From assembly GCA_902728285.1 (NCBI GenBank), contig CACVBU010000852.1, positions 349,037 through 413,036 on the forward strand: a stretch of 64,000 nt of DNA, written 5' to 3'. Shown one piece after another: positions 35,146 to 46,700 of the stretch. Source of the stretch: Clytia hemisphaerica. Lineage: Eukaryota > Cnidaria > Hydrozoa > Leptothecata > Clytiidae. A program made the translations under genes and the position numbers. Below the pieces are notes generated by a model that ran no database searches, had not been told where the DNA came from, and saw only the letters and a program-made list of their open reading frames with translations. Each line of letters opens with the position of its first letter. Position 1 is the first letter of the stretch.

Positions 35146-37073
35146 TAAATTCGTAAACCAACAGGCATGATGAGAACGCTGCTTCAAGGTGAGATGCACA
35201 CACCTATCAACTCAAAATGTAACAAAGGATCGAGTTCACCAGGAAGAAAGGCCGTCGAAATTGTGTATCTAAGAGTAAAAATCAATGCAATAACTTTGGA
35301 CATTTGACACTAACCCTTTCTGATAAACCCCGAACCGGACTCCTCAAACCTTTTAAATTTGATAGATAGTTGACTCTTTCTCTAATTCGATCTTTCTTCA
35401 AGGGCCCAAGAACTTTCTTCGAATTACAGAAAGTATTTTATACTAAAGTCTGTTCACGATAAGTGTGCACTCTTTTTTCTTTTACCTATAACTTTTGAAG
35501 GAATTCTTCAATCTTTATAAATTTGGTATCATTGGAGAGATATTTGTGAGTGGAACAATTTGAAATAAAAAAGTCTTTAAAAAAATCCTAAAAACGAAGA
35601 TGAATATAAAGAAGAAAAAAATGAAGATCTTGTAGAAAAGTGCTATAACTTTCATTCTCACTGGAGAGATTCTTTGATCTTAGGTGGTCATCACTGTGAA
35701 AAAGTTTCACTAAAACATTAATTCAATATAAAGTTATGATACAAAGTCAATAAGTGATTGATCCCAAAAAACAGCAAACAACAGCGTTTTTAGATGTCAA
35801 TCAGCTTATAACTTTGTTTGATATCTTTTGACTGAATGATTATTTTTGAGAAATTTCTTCACAGTGATAACGCTCGATGATCAAAAATTCATTTGAAGTT
35901 TGATTTGATACCTCTTTGATTAGAGCAGCCATGTGTAGACCGACTAAGGGTGATTGTTCTCCAGCCTTCATGACCATGGTGCACCCACAGGCTAATGCTG
36001 GTCCTATCTTCATAACCATCATGAGCAATGGAAAATTATACTGTGAAAAAGAAAGAGACAATACAGAGAGAACCATTGTCAATTGGAAAATCATGGAATC
36101 GATGCAAAAATCAGTGTTACAATTAAATTACCGATTTTCGATAGAAAGCGAGGAGGGATCTAACCTTCTAACCCTTCTTTTGTAAAACTTTTTACCCTCC
36201 CCTTTTTTGCAAAATCTACCCGCCCCCTTAGAAATAACATTTTCCCTGTGTTTTCCGCAATTCAGATAACCTGACATTTGACTTTTATAGAGCGTAATAT
36301 GTGGACCCTTTATGTGAAATTATTATGTGAAAAAGGGAGTTTCACAAAAGCAAGTTTATTATGTACCATATCAGGCATATCATTTTCTGCAGCAAAAGAT
36401 ATTTATTATAGGAAAACACTTACGGTTGTAATGGCACCACAAACACCAATTGGCTCTTGTTTTGTGTACGCGAAAAACGCATCCTCTGTAAGAATAGAGA
36501 ACAATAATATTATACATGTTTCTTTTTATAAGCATTGCACTTATAAGCATAGGCTCAGATATTGCAAAGATTAAGCATACGCTAAAAAATTTGCTTAGAA
36601 TAAACATCCTTTAAGCATTTTTCAGCCTTGTCAATCTCTCGATCTGAAAGTATGACAAACCTGTTGCCAGGCCCTGCACTGTTTCCAGGCCCAAACGTTT
36701 TCGTTTTCCGTTCATTAAATCTTTTTCACATTTGTCCTGCTTAGATCTTTGCTAGATTTACTAAATTACAAAATAATTCTAATTTTGACACTTCTTGCAA
36801 ATTAGTCAAAGTACTATTGAGCGAGAGTACACCTTAAAAAAAACATGTACCTGACGCAAGACTGGGCGGGAGAGTCTTTCCGCAGATTTTATCACAATAT
36901 CCGGCATAATATGCAAGAATTGCTACGGATAAGGCAGTTTCTTTCCTGGACCAAGTGATGGTTTTGCCCATGTCTGTGGTGATCAGTTCCTTGAAAGAGA
37001 AACACGCTTTAAAAGAAAGAGTCATTGAATTTTCAGGCTATACGGTTGTTATTCTTTTCAATCTTCAGACATT

Positions 37074-37329
37074 GGGCTCTTCCAGAAAATGTCCGTACAT
37101 GGGGGTGGGGGTGGAGGACAAAGTGTCCGGAGAGCAGTGAAAAATCTACAAAATTTGCCTTGTCCGGGAGTAAAGTTGCTCTGTTTGGGGGTAATTTTTC
37201 TCTGTTTGAAGGTAATTTTGATTGTCCATGGGGTCAACTGATGCTTGTCCGGGGAAGGGGGGGGGGGTAAATTTCCAAAATAATGTTGTATCCTCCACCC
37301 CCATATTCAAATTTTTTCTGGAAAAGCCC
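37074..37329. mobile_element. G-rich inverted-repeat MITE family 2, fourth copy
   Basis: GGGCTCTTCCAGAAAATGTC to TTTTTTCTGGAAAAGCCC, ATT on both sides. Best-kept ends of the family. In intron 3 of ALDH copy B. Confidence 0.8.
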
Positions 37330-37659
37330 ATTAAGCGAGTTTTTAAATTCATCTTTGAACACCTGTTTTCGGTACTTTAAAGGACTTAAAATTCAGTCTT
37401 TTCTAGGTTATTTCAAAGACATAGATTGTTCTTAGCAAAACTTACCGCTATTGGCTCCTGATCTCTTTGCACTAATTCCACTAATTTTTCGATAAGAGCA
37501 CCTCTTTGAGCTGCTGCTATAGAGCGCCATTCTGATCCAAATTCAAAAGCATCTTTTGCAGCTTTCACAGCTAGATCGACGTCCGCCTGTTACAGAGAAG
37601 AAGGGAAGACTTCAGTAACTTGAAAAAATATACCATACCATTATAGTGCCACTGGGGTA

Positions 37660-37893
37660 AAAAAGGTTTTATTATTTATCTAAGTGTTTCCGTTTCATAT
37701 TAGACGAACATTTCATATCAGGACAATGTCTCCCTTATATATTGTGCTGATTGATGGAAAGAAAAAATAATTTTTCTCTTTACCAATCTTGCTCCACATC
37801 CGTGTTAATCCAATGTGAAAAAGCTTTAAATTAAATTTAATTAAAATTGATGAGTAAGCAAACGATATCACTCTTATTTAAAAACAAAACGTT
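37660..37893 (-). repeat. 220-bp dispersed repeat, copy 2 of 3 (inverted)
   Basis: Reverse-complement relative of 14524-14745 and 44285-44505. In intron 2 of ALDH copy B. Confidence 0.75.
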
Positions 37894-38133
37894 TAAAGAA
37901 TGCACACTTATGAGAAGAAACCGAACCTTATCTCCCTCTTGTAAATGACAGATTACTTTTCCAGTTGCAGGGTTGATTGTTGGGAATGTTTTGCCACTGA
38001 TCGAATCACACCACTCGTTGTTGATGAAAAGCTAGATGGAGTAAAAAGGGTAGAAACCATAAAAGGATGTTTAATAAAGCATCTCGTAAAAAAGCCAGAT
38101 AACAGTAAAACATGGAAATTTTGTACTCAAAAA

Positions 38134-38421
38134 GTCATTTCATTTTATATTCATACAGGGGGTAGGGTGGACGAACCTTTCGGGGATGATCCCAAGAAGA
38201 ATTTCCAGGGGTCTAAGGAAAGTTTTTTCATAGTTCCAGGGGTAAACAAATATTGTAAAACTTCCAAAGACTGGTTTTACTTCGTCCACCCTCACTTTAA
38301 GGTATGATGAAGATTTTTCCAAGGGTTTACTTTATAATTTTTTATTTTCCAGGGGGTATCCGTACATTTTCACTTTTTGCTTAAAAAGTTTCGTTCACCC
38401 TCCTGTATGGGTTTTAAATGA
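38134..38421. mobile_element. Inverted-repeat MITE with CATACAGGGGG ends
   Basis: CATTTTATATTCATACAGGG at the left and the complementary CCTGTATGGGTTTTAAATG at the right; GGTGGACGAA/TTCGTCCACC pairs occur inside. Related pieces: about 38880-38990 (right end) and 46390-46600. In intron 1 of ALDH copy B; frames over it are spurious. Confidence 0.65.
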
Positions 38422-39099
38422 AATTGTCTCAAAAATCACACTAAACTCTGTCCAAAAACGCAAAAAGTATTTTGATGTGGTTTTTACTGAGGAATGTAAT
38501 TTCTGAAAAAAAGGATGGACCAGCGGTTTTGAAACTGTTAATCATCAAAATTAACAATCGTAACTAACTCAGCTGGCCCACAAAATTGTTTCAACGTTTA
38601 TCTTATGTTCGCAACATCCATATAAAGTTAGATGAACGTTGTAAGAACGTTGTGGGCCAGTTGGGAATGTACCTTCTTATATTGGACTTTTCTTGCTTCG
38701 CCCATTGTTGCAAAAGAAACCGCCTTCAGAAATGAGAACAAAAGATAAAGTATTATTGTAAACGTTAATTCGCATTCTTTCAAAGTAAATTGATATAAAA
38801 TGAAGGGTCAAGTGTCGGTAACATTCCCATAATCGAATTTGGTAGACATAAAAAGAATTTTTTCCAAGCAAATTTAGCCTTTTTCCAGGGGATATCTACA
38901 CTTTTCTAAGAAATTTGCTTGAAATTTTTTTTCACTTGAAAAGGTTCGTCCACCCCCCCCCCCCTGTATGGAAATTTTATGGAACAGCCCAATGAACTTT
39001 AAAAAAGATTCCAACAATAATTGGACTATAAATCAAGCTGTTACGTGGAAAGCGAGAGAAAGCATTTCATTTTTTAGTTTGAGAACTGTAAATGCTTGA

Positions 39100-39437
39100 C
39101 CCGGGGGGGGGGCAGCTGGGCAAAAGGACCGACGGGTATGTGCGGGTCCTAAGGGTACCTTTTCCAATATGTTTAAAATGCACTGTAAGGGTCGGAAAAA
39201 CTAGAGATACACTGTAAGGGTAGAAATTTCAGAAAATTCTTGTAAAATCTAGATATTTTGACCAAAAATGCTAGAATTTTGACCATCTTTTGCACGAAAG
39301 GGATCGAAAATTTGGGGGAAAATGCACTCTAAGGGTATGATTTTCACTGATTTTTGCTGCACTGTAAGGGTGCAATTTTAAAAGCCAATTTTTGGCCCGC
39401 ACATACCGTCAGTCCGCAAACCCAGTGCCCCCCCGGG
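39100..39437. mobile_element. hAT-type MITE with perfect 8-bp target duplication
   Basis: 338 bp bounded by ATGCTTGA on both sides (39092-39099, 39438-39445). Ends CCCGGGGGG...CAGCTGGG and CCCAGTGCCCCCCCGGG are inverted, and GTATGTGCGGG/CCCGCACATAC pair further in. CACTGTAAGGGT or close variants recur four times inside. An 8-bp duplication is the hAT signature. Upstream of ALDH copy B. Confidence 0.85.
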
Positions 39438-39979
39438 ATGCTTGATACTGTATTCTTGGTAAATGAAGATTTTAAAGACTACCGCTGCGACAAAAACTAC
39501 ATAACGCCGAGATGATAAAATTAGTAGAAGAATATAAACTTACCTAAATCAAAACAAAAATCCAAGAAAAAAGTACTTCCAAAGTTACTGAAACCAGCCT
39601 TCTAAGTTGAAATTACCAGACAACAATTTATTAAAACACTTCTGATTTTTTCGTTGTTTTTATATCGTTTGGCAATTTAGTTGTATCCATATAATTGATG
39701 TATTTGTTGATGATGGGAAAACAACAATCTTTGAATTTTAAATTGTTGTGGCAATTAAAGCGTGGCCACTTAATCATGCAAGAGGGTCTCGACAAGCTGT
39801 TAATCATGCTATAGCGAAAAAAAGCAAAACAACATGGAATTCAAATCTGCTTCAGATTCATGTGTCCAGAAATAGTTAAGGGGTAGTTGTATGATTTAGC
39901 GGACATAGAATCTGAAGTTGATCAAATTGCCGCGCGGGCACGCGTCTAAATAGTGGTTCTTTGGTTTAAAATGTATTAA

Positions 39980-40130
39980 GGGAGCGATGACTAAGTGGTC
40001 AAAAGCGTCAACGTTACTAACTCAGGATTCGCATTCTGTTTTCCCGCTCCTTCCAAAGTTCTGTTCAGTTGATAAAATAACCGGGTCGGCTGGCCCGTGG
40101 ACCCCGTGAGAACAATCGAAATACTACCGA
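39980..40130 (+). mobile_element. tRNA(Ser/Leu)-like SINE head, degenerate
   Basis: GGAGCGATGACTAAGTGGTC resembles a class-II tRNA 5' half and CCCGCTCC closes the acceptor-like stem, but the T arm is decayed. Followed by non-tRNA sequence. Probably the same SINE class as 42566-42715. Confidence 0.45.
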
Positions 40131-40758
40131 GAAGTCCTAGATTACTGGATAATCCGCGTCAAAAATCAGATTTACGTGGTCAAAACATTTTTAGACGATG
40201 GGGAAAAAACACACACTTGATTCCCGTTTGAAAGTTAAAAAAATGCTTAGAAATATAATTCTGTGCGTTTCAATACTAGTACTAATAATGACAGCTAGGG
40301 GGGGGGGTCCTTTAATTTGTTCAATATTTTTATTTCATTTACCCAAATTCAACCGAAATCAATAAACCCATCGATTTCTTTTGACAATTAACATATGAGT
40401 AAAGTACTCACTCAGTGAAATTCCAAGAGAACATATGGAGCCTTAAAATTTAGTTCAATATATTTACAGAGTATATCTATCTATCAAAAAATCATCTATG
40501 ATGAATGAGAATGTGTTTCTAGAGACTCTATACTATAGCACATCATCAAACATTGTAATGTAAAATTTACTCTACCCAGCATCATGGATTGACATTGCCA
40601 TTGGAAACTGGAGATATTATTGTCAATTTCACTTTCTCAGAACAGAAAGCAAAGTAAAGGATCAGTAAGAAAATAAAAATTCTACTGACCAGGCAAATCC
40701 ACCGCGTAATATGTACAAAGGACCAAGAAGAATAAAATTGCAGACCAAGTCGTGCTTT

Positions 40759-43700
40759 TTACTGCCATTGAAAGAAATTTAGGGTTTTCTCGGTGAGAGC
40801 AGCGATGAAATGTGAATTGTATGCTTCGAAGGATAGGACATCGAAAATGGTACCACCAGTACAGGAGAGCTTCGGCATGTCTTTTCCGTTGTTCCCATCC
40901 CATAAAATGACCTGCAAGGTAGATTAAGAGGGTTGTTTATACAAAATAAAACACCATATTTAGGTCCGAACAAATTCAGGACCTAACAAATTTAAATTCC
41001 CTCGTTTTTACCCTTTTTCCGCCTTTTTCGACTTTTTTTTCAAAGCACTTAGACCATAGCTTTTTGGTCTAGTTGACCGAATTTGACAAATATCCCCTAA
41101 TAATTTAAGTTCATCCTTTCTCTTTCCATTACAAAAGGATTGATTCTTAAACAGTTCAAAGAACTCGAGAAAATGGCACTTTTTTCTGGCACACCCGGTC
41201 TGTGATAGTTCCTTTAAGAAAATTTTGAAAAAAGAGAAGCTTTGAAATTTTCACAGAACGTTAATTTCGAAATCTGTCTTTTTATTGACGTCCACCAAGT
41301 TCTAAAACAACTACAATTTTTCTATCACGTCTAGCAGCCTAAATTTCATGTCTAAACACAAATATTTAAAATTAAGCCTTCATGAGCAAAAAAATATTCA
41401 AAAAAAATCTCATCAAAAAATTGAGTAATTTTGCTAAGAACATCGATGTATGCTTATAAATAGTGATTCTTATAGATAAAGATGAGTTTTTGGGTCGAAA
41501 AAAGTTTTTACGAAAAATCTGCTTGAGCCATCTTTTACCTATGATGATACCCTACTACTATGCAAAAAAAATCAGAAAAAAAAACTAATGATGAAATATT
41601 TCACAAAATCCAAAAAAACCCTTTTTTAGCCATTTTTTTTGGCTGAAATTAACCCAAAATTTTTTTTTAACAAAAATCGAATGGATTTTAGAGACTAAAT
41701 TCCTAGAAAGTTTTTAGAGAAAAGGATTCATCAAACTTACGGAAGCCGACGCTTCGTCACCAGAGGCAACCATCAAATGATCTGTGGCTTCAGGACATGG
41801 AAATAAAATGGACCTGGTCAACGATTGAGAGCGGTTTCCACCAAAACATCTTTGAACAATGTTGGCGTGAATTGGATTGTTTTGTGTGCAGTCTCCTGCT
41901 AGTTGGAAAACCTGAGAAAGAGAAAACGGTGACTCAACAAATTTCTTTCTAAAATAAACGTTTTTCATGAGAACAAAACATAAAGCTTCTATCATGGACA
42001 CAAGCGATACTTTTATGGACCTACCTGGTTATCAAAACTAATCCATGAACATTAAAGATATAACTGGTCAAAATCAAAAATCGTAAGGTTTGTTTGGGTA
42101 AAAAGGTAACTTATTGGCCCAGCTAGCTTTAGCGTACTGGGCCTTTCATTAGCATTCTGCCCGGTGTCAGTGTGTAACAATTTACTAGGCGATACGCGTT
42201 TTCAAGCACAGCACAGGCTAGTACATATTGTGAAGGATTTGATTGGCTGTTAGAACATGATTGACAGAATAAAAAACAATTGAAATCGTCTTTATTGGTT
42301 AAAAACATAAAAGGAGAAAATACAATTAACTATTAAAACTATAAGAATATAACAGATGTAGTACGTTTTAAGAAAAACAATGTGATTTACACAGAAATAA
42401 TCGTAACAAACCTTCTTCTCTTTAGGAAGATGTTCTTTTAAAAAAAAGTTGTTTTTACATTTCTCTATCATGTGAACAGTTCAGTTGTTCACGTGTTAGG
42501 AAAAAAACTAACATCTCTGTATATAAGATTAAATATTATGAAGTATTTCTCATCGTTGCAAATAAGAGATAGCCGAATGGTCTAAGGCGTCTATGGCTTG
42601 TATTAGCGACTCCAGGTTCAAATCCCCTCTGCTACTCAAGTCTTGTTCAGTTCATATTTTTATTCGCTGGGCCTTCATGCCCTCTGGGCTTCTTGTTTAT
42701 TCATAAGATAAAAGAATATTGATCTATGCTTGTAAATAGTGATTCTAAAATTTTTTAATGAAAATCTGCTTCAGCCAACTTTTGACTATGGTAGTAACCT
42801 ACTTTTAAGCAAAAAATCCAAAAAATCTTATGATAAAATCTCGAGAGAAACACTTATTATGGGGCACATTTTGGCCAAATTTCCAAGCATGTGTTTATAA
42901 AAAAAGTTAAAAAAAAACAAGTTTCCAAATAATGCAAAGTAGACCTGTAGAAATTCATCCAAGCAAAAAAGACACTCTATTTCAGCGGAATACGACAATT
43001 AGCTCTTCAGACCAGTAAATAAATTATTTTTCCAATGTGCTTATAAATAAATCAAGAATTTGGCCCAGTTCTTATAGAAAACATTTTAGCAACTCAAAAT
43101 TTTAAACCTAAACCCCAATCTTCTGAAAAGGTACCGATTTCAATAGCAAAAAAACATCCATCTCATGGAGAAAAAGAGTGATTTAGGTAAGAACATTGAT
43201 CTATGCTTATAGCTAGAAATTCATTTTCTGAGCCGAAAATGTTTTTTTACGAAAATCTACTTCGACCATTTCTTCCCTATGATGGTGCTCTGTCTTTATT
43301 CAAAAAATCAGAAACAATTAACGATTCAAACTCAAGGAAATCTTAAAAAACCTCATTTTTGGGCATTATTTTGGCGCAAATTCACCCAAAAGTTTTTTTT
43401 TCCGAAAATCGGGCTTCGTCACATTCAAGGGTTTACGATTTTGATTCTTTGTGCAAAATATCGGAAAATTGAATGAGCCAATCTGGAGAAAAGCTCATAA
43501 CGAACAAACGAACGTACGAACGAACGGACAACGGTTAATTTATATATAGGACCTCCACCGGGGTAGGTTCAAAAAATGTTAAGAATCACAACACTTCAAT
43601 GGAAACACTCTTAGGAAAAGATCATAATAGTGTCATGAGGACCTAACCCTAGGTCATCTCATTTATTGGGTTTCAGCAATTGATTCAACATGCCCCATTT

Positions 43701-46700
43701 TGAGACAACGTGAACGTGACCATAATTAGATTTGTAATCACCCTTTCGTAACCCGCTAATGACCTGGACAAACGGAAGACATTAGCTGGACCATCAAATG
43801 AGCAGTTATTAACTTGTGTCAAATATAGACAGGACACCCATTATCATGATCCACACCAGTCCCTATTAAAGGTAATGACATTTGAATATACAATTTATAG
43901 ATAGATCTGTGTTTCCGTACGCTCTATTGTTGGTTGAGCCAAACAGTAAAGACTTTAGCCTTTGGGCTCTGCACGAAGCTAGTATTTCTTGCTTGTCTAG
44001 TATTTCTTCCTTACGCTTTATAAACAAATAGTCGCTTTAATCATTAACGTTAAATAATAACCTTTTAACAGAATTCAATAGAATTCTTGATCTTGTGTTA
44101 AAACTGAAATTAAACGACCTGTTTCATCTTGTTGCAATTATAATTATTCTAATTACCTGTTAATCAAATCTTGCTCGTATCAAAGAGGGTTCATGAAGAA
44201 TTGGGATAATATTATAATGAGATCAGGATATTATATATTTCTACCCTCAGCTCTACTGCTGAGTTACCAAAATAAGTTCATTTAAAGGTTTTGTTTTTAA
44301 ATAAGAGTGATATCGTTTGCTTACTCATCAATTTTAATTCTCAAGCTTTTTCACATTGGATGTGGAGCAAGATTGGTCAGAAGGAAGAAAAGAAAAACAA
44401 CTTTTTGCTTATATCAGCATAATATAATAATAACAAGACACTGTCCTGTTATGAAATATGTGTCTGATATGAAACGGAAACACTTATGTAAAAATATAAC
44501 CTTTCAATAGAACTCAATAGAATTCAGTTAGTCACCGCTGGGTTATCAAAATAAGTTCGTTTAAGACTTCATCCATTTTGACCAAAAGCAAAGTAAAGGT
44601 CCAGGTGACATTTTTAGTCATCCGAAAGCTTCAAAAAATGTCGATGTTCTCTAAACAAACATGTAACACCGTGAAAAGAGGGTTTACAAGGATTGCGTGA
44701 CGTCATATATCTTAAGTCATGGAATTGGCTTGTTCATATTAACAGAAATTTGACATCATTGAAGATTGATAAAGACTAACCCAACTCAATTTTGGAAAAC
44801 GTATATTTATAATTAAGTTTGTTTCATTTGAATCAAAAATGGGACTACTAGTGCCTTTTTATATGGCCATTCCAGAGAAAGGGGTACGTTGTTACGTCAC
44901 GCTCATTTTTGACTGGACACCACCAATAGGGACCTAGGTGCGCCGCGACCTATGCATAATATGAAAGCACCCAAAGAGGCCCTTCAATCGGGCAAAGATA
45001 AGCTCCGATTGCCGTTAACATAATCTTGGAATAGTTCTTATATCCTTTTTTGCTAATAAGGAGAGGGAAAAGCAAATAATAAAAACTTAATGAGATTGAC
45101 GAAATGAGTGGTTATTTGTGAGTAATCACAGCAGAACCGTCCTGCAGTGGAGTATCTCAAACTACTTACAAAGCAAGGACCAGCCTGCCAATTTAGAATT
45201 TAGCCCTGGATGAATGGAACTTACACTCTGGATGAATGGAACTTACACTCTGGATGATGCGGTGATTACTTTTACCAGGCCGTTGTGAAAGCAAACAACT
45301 TCGGTTGGTTTTGTCGAAATATAAACCAGAACATGAACCTAGAGAAAAAAGTAAATTTTTATAAAAGAATGATTTCACCTTGTTTGGTGAAAGCTTGTTT
45401 GAACATCAAACTTCTGTCGAGAGGTTGTCGCGTTTTCCATATTAACCCTTTGAGCATCTTCCTATTCTTTTATTTTTTTCATTATATTTTCACCGAAGAT
45501 GCCAATTCATATATTTGGTGCACACTTTTAAAATTTCAAGTCAATTGGATAAATATGGATAAAAGTTACTGAAACAATTTTTTTTGTGGGGTGGGGGGCT
45601 CTTTAAAATACAATACCATTCCTTTTTTCTGTACTGAAAATAATTTGGACCTAAAAGATTTGATTGGTGATTAGTGACTTTGAAATTAGAGCAGATCACT
45701 AAAATAATAGATCCTGGAGGTAGTTTCTCAATCATGACCAAGCAAAATCTGTTTTTCTTTGAAAGTGGTACCCTAATGGCAGCACTACTCAACAGCGGTG
45801 TAAATGCATCGAGAGCGCTAGATCTACTTTTCCTCTAAATACTTATGATGATATAGCGCCGTTTGACCTTTTTTAACATTGTAATGACTTATTGGCGGAT
45901 ACTTCTTTCATAAACAAACTTCGTTAAAAGATGCCTAATGTTACTTTGATCAGGGTTTATAAAAGTCAGTGGCCTAAATGGAGTGCTGAAGCCTGAAATA
46001 TCAATATTCAAGTTTTTTTATAAGAACAAACTATATAAAACTTAATGTTTCGATGGCTACAATATTAAGAACAAGTTAAGAGCATATTAAGACTTTGCAG
46101 TTTTAAAACACCATTTCTTAAGAAATTACATAAAAATACTGACAAATGGTGAACATTTTAAGAGCATTTTAGTCTTAAGAACAGTTAAGAACATTGTTTG
46201 AATTTTGGATATGTACAGACCTTCAGGCAATATCAATTGATGATCGATGAAATTTTCGTTATTGACGTTCTGTATGAACCAACCACCTTGTAATGTTCCA
46301 ACCAACACTCCTTGGCATCTAAACAATCAGAATGTGAATTTCAGTGTTAAAGTCAGAAATCTTGATGGTGCTATCAATCAATTTCAATCTACATTGGGTC
46401 ATTCCATTTTATATTCATACAGGGGGTTGGACGAATATTTCCGGATGGTAATCCGAGAAAAAATTCCAGGGGGTCTTTTTTCATTTTTCCAAGGGGGTAA
46501 AAAGTTATTCTAAAATTTCCACGGAGTAAAAGAATGTTTTCAGTTCGTCCACCCTCACTTTAAGGTATAAAAAGAATCTTTCTAAGGGCATTTTTGCAAA
46601 TTCGATATTCCGGTATATTCGGCCGGAAAAAATTTTCTCAAAAATCGGACTTGGCCATGTTTTGGGCGTTGAAATCAGAAAAAACTAATGATGAAATCTC

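Larger units (their letters stand above)
23241..38705 (-). pseudogene. ALDH1-like aldehyde dehydrogenase, copy B (13 exons, frameshifted in exon 10)
   Basis: Paralogue of copy A with every exon retained: 38705-38673, 38031-37927, 37586-37446, 36989-36851, 36485-36424, 36040-35912, 35007-34894, 33494-33392, 32053-31869, 25822-25663, 25415-25258, 23904-23830, 23289-23241. The start is MGEARKVQYKK and the last exon ends TKSVR. All splice sites are usable GT..AG. Exon 10 is 160 bp against 165 in copy A. Five bases are missing near 25751-25765, which shifts the frame after about residue 359 and meets a stop about 19 codons later, removing the last quarter of the enzyme. With five bases more, the total would be 1458 bp. 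The catalytic Cys (GQVC) and Glu (LELGG) are retained, but the PWN loop reads TYN. Intron 9 is about 6 kb and repeat-rich. I infer a young pseudogene; a sequencing or assembly error is the alternative. Confidence 0.85.
38706..40758. other. Intergenic between ALDH copy B start and RFWD3 stop
   Basis: No gene. Holds the hAT-type element (39100-39437), a tRNA-like SINE head at about 39980-40060 and a G run near 40300. Copy B promoter and RFWD3 3' UTR should be here. Confidence 0.5.

Noticed and set aside
42566-42650. Possible functional tRNA gene (Leu/Ser-like)
   Set aside because: A- and B-box-like parts exist, but acceptor and T stems do not pair and the sequence runs on into a SINE-like tail.
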